Below, one piece after another: positions 55,898 through 64,000 of a stretch of DNA of 64,000 nt. Position 1 is the stretch's first letter, and the number at the start of each line of letters is the position of its first letter. The position numbers were made by a program, and so were the translations under genes. Source of the stretch: Campanula takesimana (lineage: Eukaryota; Streptophyta; Magnoliopsida; Asterales; Campanulaceae); the NCBI GenBank assembly GCA_026119855.1, contig JAOWBW010000322.1:620001-684000 (forward strand), given 5' to 3'. The notes below the pieces were generated by a model. The model was not told the origin of the DNA, searched no databases, and saw only the letters and a program-made list of their open reading frames with translations.

Positions 55898-57839
55898 TAT
55901 TTAAAGTACATGGTTATTTTTAGAGTTGATTAATAATAATAAAAAGTTATTTTAAAATGCAAGGAGTAATTTTTATTCTTACACAAAGTGTTAATGTAAA
56001 AGATTCAATCCTTAGAATAAATATAAATTGAGCAATTAAAAAAATTAGACTCGGTTTTGTGGAAAACATATTTTACACTAAGCTATGGAAAAACGTGTTT
56101 TCCCAATTGTCATCTCTAATATTATCATGTGTCTTCTCTAATATTACAAAGTGCATGTTGTAATATTACACTTATAAATATTCAAGCAGACACTTTTATA
56201 CATTCAAATAGACACTTTTAGTGGTAGTTTTAAGACTGCATGTCTTACTATTACAAAGTTCCTCTTAGATTATTGAAAAATACCACTTTCATCGTCAACA
56301 AGTGTTTGGTGGGTTTTTAAAATTTTCAAAACAAGTGTCTGCCCTAGTGTTAAAAAGTGTCTCATGTAATATTGAAAAATGTCTCCTACAATGTAAAAAA
56401 GTGTCCGGGGAGTTTTTGTAAGTGCCAAGCGAGTTTTCTAAGTTATAAAACAAGTGCATGCCTTAGTATTAAAAAGTGTCTCATGTAGTATTGCAAAATG
56501 TCTCATATAGTGTAAAAAAGTGACCGGTGAGTATTCGTAAGTTCCAATTATTTACAAAAATGCCACCGTATCTTTTAATAATATTCCATTTATTTACAAA
56601 AATGCCACTCCGCGTACAGAAAACACGTTTTACACTCGTGTAAAACGCGTTTTTCCTAAGATTTTTTGAAAAAAAATATGTTTAGTAATAACAACAACAA
56701 AAAGGTTGTAGGGGCTATGGTCAAAGGAAAACGGTGATATGAATAAGAGTTAATTCTAAGCCTTTTAAAAAAATTCTCTAGTAAATTTTGTGATTTCAAA
56801 ATTACAAGAATCTAATTCCATTACAAAGCCAAACAATTCATTTGTGATTTCAGAATTACAAGAATCTAAGTAGGCAAAGAGGGCAACAACCATTACAATC
56901 ACAACCAAGAGCAAGATTTTCACAACAACATCGATCACGAAACCACCTCATACTAGTATGCGTAATTTGAGTATGGAATCAAGACAAACAGTGACTAGTA
57001 GATGCGCTTTTTGTGGAACGCCTGGTCATAACATGCTGGTCACAGTAAGGGAAATGTAATATCTGTTGAGAATTCAGTCATTTCCACCTAGAGGGGGAAA
57101 TATACAACCACGAGGTAGTTCTCCAAATGTGACTTCTTCATCATCGGGGTGTGACAGCTTCACTTACAGAAATCTAGCCCCCCAACCCCACCCAGACAAG
57201 CTTGTTTAAGTCCGGCGTGTCCGAAACTGAAAAGATTGCTTCCTTCCAAGAGCTTGTCATTGCATGTGAGGTCATCTCTGACCCGCGGTAACGTGCCTTG
57301 TACAAATCTCACTGTTCCTTATCTTTTTTACATGTTATAATTTTAGTTGCAAATTCGATGTTCTTGACCTTACGTTCAACTCCAATTTGATGTTCTTCGG
57401 TTATTCCTATACCGGTAAGGGATTTTACAAGGTTTATGCTAACATGCATGTTTGATAATATTTACCAAAACAAATTAAATTCGTGAGGACATTAGGGTTA
57501 GGGTTGGTGCTGGAAGCCCCTTTAATGGCGGACTTGAAAAGTCATTACGCTTAGGTGAATGCGTTTTATGGATGCTGGTTGGGTTTTGAGACTGTGATGG
57601 ATTTTTGTTTGGGTCGATGAGTATGATTGTAAGCCATCCAGGTAGGAAGTCCAGGAGGCTCACGATAGAGGAGAACAAGTAGCTTATGATGAATTACCAA
57701 AATATCCATCAAAATGTTATGTACAAGTCACATTAAAGAACTTGTTCTACTTATGCACTTAAACAAGTAAACAGTTAGTTCACAAGAGGTCGACTATCTT
57801 AGCAGGACAGGTCGAATATCTTAAGGTGCAGTGTGTGTT
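55898..57839. other. Intergenic; diverged 119-bp direct repeat and a zinc-knuckle-like scrap
   Basis: Two diverged copies of a segment beginning ACAAGTG start at 56331 and 56450, both holding AAAAAGTGTCTCATGTA. At about 56995-57040 a short frame reads RCAFCGTPGHN, like half a zinc knuckle from a transposon, with nothing around it. No gene can be supported in the stretch. Confidence 0.45.
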
Positions 57840-58650
57840 TGTTGAGTTATGCAGCGGAATAATGAATAAGTAAATAGAAGAAATAAATGAGTAAATAATA
57901 AGTGATTAGTGTGTGATTAAGTGTGAGTAAATGAGACACAAACACAATGATGTAACGTGGTTCAGAGTATCGCAACTCTCCTACATCCACGTCTCACTGT
58001 CCTCAACAGTGAAGAAGCAATCCACTATAATCCTTCGTCAAGTAATTACAATAAATTGCAGGAAAATTACCTCATAATTTTTCAGCGTAATTAGCCTCAC
58101 TAACTAAGCTTGTACTTGTTGCAAAGTACAGAAAAAGAAAAAAAAAAAAGGTTCACAAATGTGAGGGTTTTGGTGATCTCAAAGATGGCTCTTATGTAGC
58201 TATGTGAGATCTATTTTAGCCTATCTATTTTAGCAGATTTATAAGTTTCAAGAGTGCTTTACAATTGAGTTGCTTAAAAGCTTTTATCAAGTTGTTAAAT
58301 GGCAAGAGAAAGTGGTTTATTCTTCAGTCACTTTGGTCTTCTTTTATAGGTCTTCTCATTTATATCAGTTGAGTTCAAACGGCTTAAATATCTTGGAAAT
58401 GCCATTGTCAGTCGATTATGTTTGACTGGAACAGTGCTTGTGAATAGTGTTAAGTCAGGTTTGACTTTGACCAGGTGCTGAGTTGGCAAGGATGTCAAGG
58501 TCTGCTATCTTGAAGGTCTGTAATCCCGATATATGAAGATAGTGGACCCGTGATGACTTGATGATTTCCAGTAATATTGAGCATACATAATCTATTTTAA
58601 GTTCTTAATTATTTGTCAAAACTCTTAGTTTGGAAACTAGGGTTCTAACA
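57840..58650 (-). mobile_element. Probable solo LTR (copia-like)
   Basis: On the minus strand it would start TGTTAGAACCCTAG and end CATAACTCAACA, with a TATA box CTATAAAAGA at about 58328-58337. The plus-strand block ACGTGGTTCAGAGTATCGC is similar in kind to one in the LTR at 51560 (ACGTGGTTCACC). No target duplication was found, so borders are tentative. Confidence 0.5.
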
Positions 58651-58924
58651 CACATAACATTGGATCAGTTAGAAAATTAATATTTAGTGACGGACTTAGA
58701 TTTTTTTTTAAGGGGGCAAAATTACTTTTATTACTGTAAGGGGGCAAGAATAAAATTTGATGTATTTTTTTTCATCACTATAAAGGGGCAAAGTTTAAAT
58801 TATTACACTAATTAATTTAAAATTTACAAAAATTGCATTTTTATTTTTATTTTTTGATGAACAAGGGCCGCGACCCCTTAACCTACAAAGTAGGTTCGCC
58901 TTTGTTCTGCAGTACTGTAATCCA

Positions 58925-61661
58925 ATCTATTAATATATTAAAGCAAGGTTTTCGTTATTTTTCTCACTTCTAGGGCTATTTTCGTCATTGAATGTACAGC
59001 CAGCACTTCATCAACGTGGAACCTTCCTCCAGCTTTAGGATTACAACCAAATTCAAAGTTTAAAAAACCTCTTCAGTTGCTACCCTATTTTATTGGTCAG
59101 TTTGGGCGGCAATCAAATTACATTGGTCTTTGTGGGTGACCAAAATGGCTCTCTATCTTCCATACTTGTTTAGATGGCCTTTTTTCCCCTATATATATGT
59201 GTTTTTCCTTCAGTTTGTTCCATCCATAAGCACAAAAAAAAATTGATTCCAGAAAATGTCAGGTGGGTTTAACTTCATTCATGAACTTCACCCAACGAGT
59301 GTCGAGTGGGCCATTGTTGCTAGGGTGGTGCGTCGTTATTCAATGCATGTTGGACATGATCCACAAAATGTTTATGTCATGGAATGTGTTTTGCATGATG
59401 CAGAAGTAAGTTATTCCATATATATATTCCTTTTGTTTTAATCCAGTTGTATTTGCTTTCTGTTACTTTTAACTATGCATAATGTTATGATTCTGACGTA
59501 TGTTGGAAATGTTTTCCAGGGGGCGTATCCATATGAGCATAAAAAAACCACAGATTACCAGGTTCTCAAACATGTTCCATGAGGAACATGTTTATGAAAT
59601 TAAAAACTTTGTTGTTGCTGAAAATGATATGAAAACAAAAACAACTGAAAACCAGTACAAACTCATACTTATTGGAAAAACTGTTGTGACTGAGGTTAAT
59701 GATCCTCACTTCCCCACACATATGTATGAATTTTGTTTGTTTAATGAACTCAGTAATAGGGGCGTTGTGAGAGACGACACTTTGGTTGGTACGTACTATT
59801 TTGAAACAAACAAAACTGGTATAAACAAAACTTAAAGCTGAAATGCAGTAAAGTAATTTTGGTTTTTTTTTAATTGGGAAGCAGATGCTATTGGGAGGCT
59901 CTCAAGTCGAGGCACTCGCTGGACTGGATGCATCCAGCCCAAGGGAAGGACACTATTTTGTTGGACATCACTCTCAAAAACCTGCAGTAAGAAAGCTTCC
60001 AATTAACAACAAAACTGATAAATCGTATTTATAACAGTAAATTCAAATCAGTTTACAACCTTTGATTTTATCGCTGCTTCCGTTTTCGCAGGGGATCTAG
60101 CTTACCTTGCACTGTGTGGGGGGAAGCTGCGGAGCTGTTAGATACTTACATTCAAAATACTGACGGAGTAATTGTCATTCTGCTACAACTTTGCAAGATC
60201 AGGAGGTGCAAGGGTGAAACTGGACTGAACACCTACTTCAGCATATCGAAAGTGATATTTGATCAAAATGTGGAGGAGGTAGAAGAATTCAGAAATAGGT
60301 ATGGACATATTTTATGTTTACTGAAGTAAAACTCTTACGTTACTCTGTGTGTGCTATCTAAGAATGTGGTTCACCTTTCCCTCTTTCAGCTTGCTCTTAG
60401 CGGATCGTGTCGGCCTACCTGTGCACAACATGCTCACTTCTTATCCTGCAAGCATTGAACAAGAGATTGAACGTGAGAAAGACAAGATCATAACATTAGA
60501 TCAGCTTATTCGAATGCATCTGGTATACTTCTAGCTGCAACTTAAAAAAACAAATATATAAAACAGCTGTGTATGCATGCTAACCACATTTCGTTTACGT
60601 TACAGATTGGGGATTTTTGGTGTCATTGCAGAATTGTTGATATAGAACCAACGACGCAATAGTTTTATGTGTCGTGCAAAAAGTGTCTTAAAAAGATGAC
60701 ACAAGGGGGATGCTATTTTTACTGTTCAGGTTGTGACTCGCTACAACCAACTGGCATTATAAGGTTTGTGGACTTGTCATACTTATCTATGTCAATTTTA
60801 TTTCCTGGTCAGCTACTAATTTTTTTTACATATCCCCCCCCAAGGTACATGGTCCAAGTTCGTGTCATTGACAAGCATGGGATGGCCACACTCATTTTGT
60901 GGGACAGGGAGTGCACAACACTTATTGGGAGGACTGCTGCTGAACTTCGTGCGATGAGCTATGGAATGATAATATTTTTGCTTCAAAATATGTAATGGTT
61001 TATAAGGAAAATACTAACAGTATTGCTGACTACTTTTTGGTTTCAATTTTAATTAGGCTGCTCCAAATGAGATTAGGAAGTTCAGATTCGTGAGCTGTCT
61101 ACAGGGGTTAATCTTGGGCCTTACCCTGTTGCAAAGTTGATCACAAACCCGAATGTAATTATGAAGTACTGTGGTCAGAATGAAGAAGATGATGACATCA
61201 AAGGGAAAGTGACTGCTGCGGATATGGGGAGAGGAGTTGGTGACTTCAAGGGGAAAGGGATAACTATGGATATAGGTGGAGGGGATTCTGAGTACAAGGG
61301 AACGGGATCATTGTAACGGATATGAGAAGAGGAGGTGGTGATTACAAGGGGAAAGGTGTCGCTATGGATATGGGTGGAGAAACGGGTGATTACAAAGGGA
61401 AAGGGATTGCCATGGTTAGTGGTGAAGGGTTTTGTGATTACAAGGGGAAAGGAGTTGCTGTTGATATGGGGGGGGGGTGATGTAGATGGTTTCAAAGCTA
61501 CTGGAATGCTTGAGGATATATGTGCACCTGCTAGGATGAGCAAGGTCAGGACAGTCCCTACAAAAGTTTGTTTGGGTGTGAAGCGGTGCCTAATGGGTGA
61601 TTTCAATGAAGATGCAGGTCTTGAGCCTCCTTCAAAGGTGCCAAAGGAAGGAGATCAGTAG
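58925..61661 (+). mobile_element. Helitron-like 5' end and cargo (3' end not found)
   Basis: TCTATTAATATATTAAAGCA at 58925, preceded by A, has the form of plant Helitron 5' ends, which insert between A and T. An RPA1-like gene, a usual passenger of plant Helitrons, begins 330 bp downstream. No 3' hairpin with a CTRR end was found in the window, so the extent is provisional. Confidence 0.45.
59256..61661 (+). pseudogene. RPA1-like (replication protein A large subunit) pseudogene
   Basis: Exon-like blocks from the ATG at 59256: 59256-59405 (VEWAIVARVVRRYSMHV, an OB-fold start), 59520-59788 (HVYEIKNFVVAENDMKTKTT, the DUF223-type region), 59885-59986, 60092-60298 (SLPCTVWGEAAELLDTYIQN), 60390-60522, 60606-60763 and 60845 on (RVIDKHGMATLILWDREC). 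The zinc-ribbon OB-fold of the C-terminal domain is clear: GDFWCHCRIVDIE, then CKKC and CSGC. It is broken by an extra G at 59520, a frame change in the third block, and TAG at about 60660 where the family has Trp. The tail repeats GDxKGKGxxMD and is frame-shifted near 61320 and at a run of G (61470). In other organisms RPA1 binds single-stranded DNA. This copy is probably dead. Confidence 0.85.
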
Positions 61662-63007
61662 CTTACTCTTTCTACATTTAAAGTGTCTTTATGTTTTATG
61701 TTTTATTCCGTCTATTTAGGATGTAAGTGGTTGAAGTTATGTGTCTAAGTAGCAGGTGTTTGCAAAAACTAATCTGTGTGTAGTAAGGACTGTATAACTC
61801 CTTATAGTGTAAGGAGTAATTTTCCAGCCATGCTCCTTTTCGCAGGTGTGTCGTTCAGGAGTCATGACTTTTGGGTTGTCCTTGTGGTTGTGGCATTATC
61901 TAATGTTCTAGCTCCTTCTATTAATGGAAAAATATCTTATGTTTAATTATTATGGTTATGAAGAGTTGTCTTTTGTTTTAAATATGTACAAAATGCAATG
62001 TGGGATAACTTCAAATATACAAATAATGTTAACACACTTGCTGAAAAAACTGTGATAATCACATTTTATTGTTTTAATCTGTTACTGTCTTATATCATTA
62101 AAAAAAGATCAAATAAAATTTAGAGGAAAAGAGGGATATGAACACATAGTAAAAAAATGTCATGAATAATTTTAATAAGAAACAATACATAACGTAAGTG
62201 GAAACAATTTTGTGATAGCTAAATGCGAGAGTTGTCACACTGTTCGACTTATATGACGATTTGTTTTTAAAAATAATTTCGTTATTTTATAAAATGAATA
62301 CACATTAAGCTGCTGGTTGGAAGAGAAGTGGTGAAAAAACATTTCATTCTCATTCAGATAATATGTTGTTTGACTACATGCATGTTCTATAAAATTCAAA
62401 AATGCCAAATACAACTTATTTTTGTCGTTGGGATAAACTTGAATTTCAAAGGTGTGTAAAGAGTAATCGTAAAGCGAGTAGAACAGGAGGAAAACGAAGT
62501 GAATGTGCGTCAAGGGCAGGTATGTATTGGGAGTAACAACTACGAAGCTACATTTAGTTGCGAACGCATAGAAACTGGTTTTGTGAATAGTAAGTATGTT
62601 GAGAAACAAGTTACTCCATGTTATTGAAAAAGTACTTGTGGGGCTGAATTAAGTAATACCTTACGATGGAGATTTTTGATTGTCATTGTAGTTGTGCCAT
62701 TCGAATTTGATTGCTGCGATTCATCTGCATTTAGTCGTTACTGATGTTCCTGCTGCCATAACAGTGTGGTAATGTGTTCATTGACCTATTGAACTGTCGT
62801 TAACAGTTCAATTAACACCTGCATATTAACATGCCCAGAATGCAATGTTGGATCCGTTCTAATACTAATAATGTTGACACAATAGAAGGAAATTCTTTTT
62901 TGGTAACTACATTTCATTGTTAAATTTCAATGGAAATGAAGAAGGTGAGACACCTGGTCGATGTAATCTGCTAATGAATTATATATGAACTTTTTCCTTT
63001 TAACTAA
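61662..63007. other. Intergenic, no gene seen
   Basis: This holds the presumed 3' region of the RPA1-like copy and AT-rich sequence. Short open frames, such as 62609-62235 on the minus strand, have no recognisable domains. The 9 bases 62999-63007 are the target duplication of the next element. Confidence 0.4.
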
Positions 63008-63950
63008 GGGGAAATGACAATTTAGGGTCCAAAGTTTGGGGTGTGTGTGCCATTAGGGGTCTGATGTATCAATTTTGTTAATTTAGGGTCCAAAGTTGCA
63101 AAAGTTGTGCAGGTTAGGGTTTTTTAACGATTCTGTTAACGGAATCCAGTTAAGTTACAAGTGTTTTGACATGGACTTAACTGGAGTTTGTTTTTATTAT
63201 TTGCATGAGCATATCGTCATTTCAGATGTAGAAAATTAATAATAAAAAAAAATCAAATATTAAATTTTACTTTCTTATATTAAATTAACTAATAATTAAG
63301 ACGTCATTTACCGAAAATATTTTTTCAAGAAATACAATAAAAATATTTTTTTCATTAGAACCACTAAAAAATAAAATGTATAATTTTTAAAAAGGAAAAA
63401 GTGTAAAAAAAACTATATTCCAAAAAAAAAACCACTTTATTTTTTTAGAAAGAAGAAGGTGGGGATTTGGACAATTTTTTTTATTTTTTATTCTGTGGTG
63501 GTGGTTAGTATTGTTTCATTATTAATATTAGTATTCCAATTATTTATTTTATTTATAAAATTATTTTTATTTTTATTATTAATTTTCCTTGTTTATAACT
63601 TCATTATTTGCGGTTTAAAAAAAATCACTTTAATTTTTTATTTGCTTATTATTTTATTTATTATTATTTTTGAATTAATTAAAATATTCAAAAATTTAAT
63701 AATAAAAGTGAAAGAAAATTTAGGGTCCATTGTATAAGGGGTGTGTGAAATGACAGCCCAGGCGAACATCCAAACCTAACTCCAGTTAAGTTTTTCTGTT
63801 ACTTAACTGGATTTTCTTTGCAACTTAGTCCAAAAACCCTTAATTGACTAACGTTGTTAACTTTGGACCCTAAATTGACAAAATTGATACATCAGACCCC
63901 TATTGGCACACCCCCCCCCCAAACTTTGGACCCTAAATTGTCATTTCCCC
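63008..63950. mobile_element. Mutator-type MITE with long inverted repeats and 9-bp duplication
   Basis: It begins GGGGAAATGACAATTTAGGG and ends CCCTAAATTGTCATTTCCCC. The inverted repeats extend about 150 bp (TCTGATGTATCAATTTTGT and its reverse also pair). TTTAACTAA occurs at 62999-63007 and 63951-63959. The centre is AT-rich, and its 92-codon plus-strand frame (63459-63737) is low-complexity, not a gene. It is related to the split element at 36809-42727. Confidence 0.92.
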
Positions 63951-64000
63951 TTTAACTAAACGTTAGAGAAAAAGAGGGATATAAAGAAGTACACAGTCAA

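Noticed and set aside
61175..61606. Ser/Pro-rich minus-strand frame of 143 codons
   Set aside because: It mirrors the Lys/Gly repeats of the RPA1-like tail on the other strand.
63459..63737. Hydrophobic 92-codon frame resembling a membrane peptide
   Set aside because: Phe/Leu/Ile codons arise from T-rich low-complexity DNA at the centre of a MITE.

Overview
The window is nuclear DNA from a flowering plant, probably a eudicot. Host genes are split by introns with GT/AG borders, and most of the sequence is transposable elements of plant families: a MULE carrying a plant mobile domain gene, a Tat/Retand-type Ty3/gypsy element, Ty1/copia elements, a tRNA-derived SINE, many Stowaway MITEs beginning CTCCCTCCGT, hAT and Mutator MITEs, and a Helitron-like RPA1 gene. 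I cannot name the species. Exon structures are my own reading of frames and splice sites.

1-8460: most of one large MULE. Its left end lies outside the window. It carries a MuDR-type transposase (+, one in-frame stop) and two cargo genes on the other strand with intact spliced frames: a 206-codon protein resembling the HROB/DUF4539 OB-fold family (3 exons) and a 710-residue plant mobile domain (MAIN-like) protein (4 exons). A short hairpin motif recurs in both terminal repeats and in an internal tandem array.

9991-21804: a young, complete Tat/Retand-like gypsy element on the minus strand. It has 645-bp LTRs with about three differences, target duplication GTCTT, a dual RNase H polyprotein, and a separate three-exon gene of 1029 codons on the opposite strand with its own TATA box. 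The two transcription units converge on a 75-bp tandem repeat.

21805-35353: repeat-rich intergenic DNA holding tandem and nested Stowaway MITEs, an ORF1-type LINE relic, a 2.1-kb solo LTR (CTCTA duplication), a SINE (11-bp duplication), a hAT MITE (8-bp duplication), one small host gene (DUF4228/PADRE, 30115-30714) and a truncated copia element (AACAT duplication).

35700-55050: one long host gene on the minus strand, read here as nine coding exons (589 residues). It encodes a TUTase/non-canonical poly(A) polymerase-type nucleotidyltransferase whose last exon is a WG/GW-rich tail resembling an Argonaute hook. Its introns contain two copia elements (GGCAT and GTATG duplications), a Mutator MITE, and several Stowaway MITEs including a three-level nest.

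55050-64000: more Stowaway MITEs, a solo LTR, an RPA1-like pseudogene beside a Helitron-like 5' end, and a complete Mutator-type MITE with a 9-bp duplication at the right edge.
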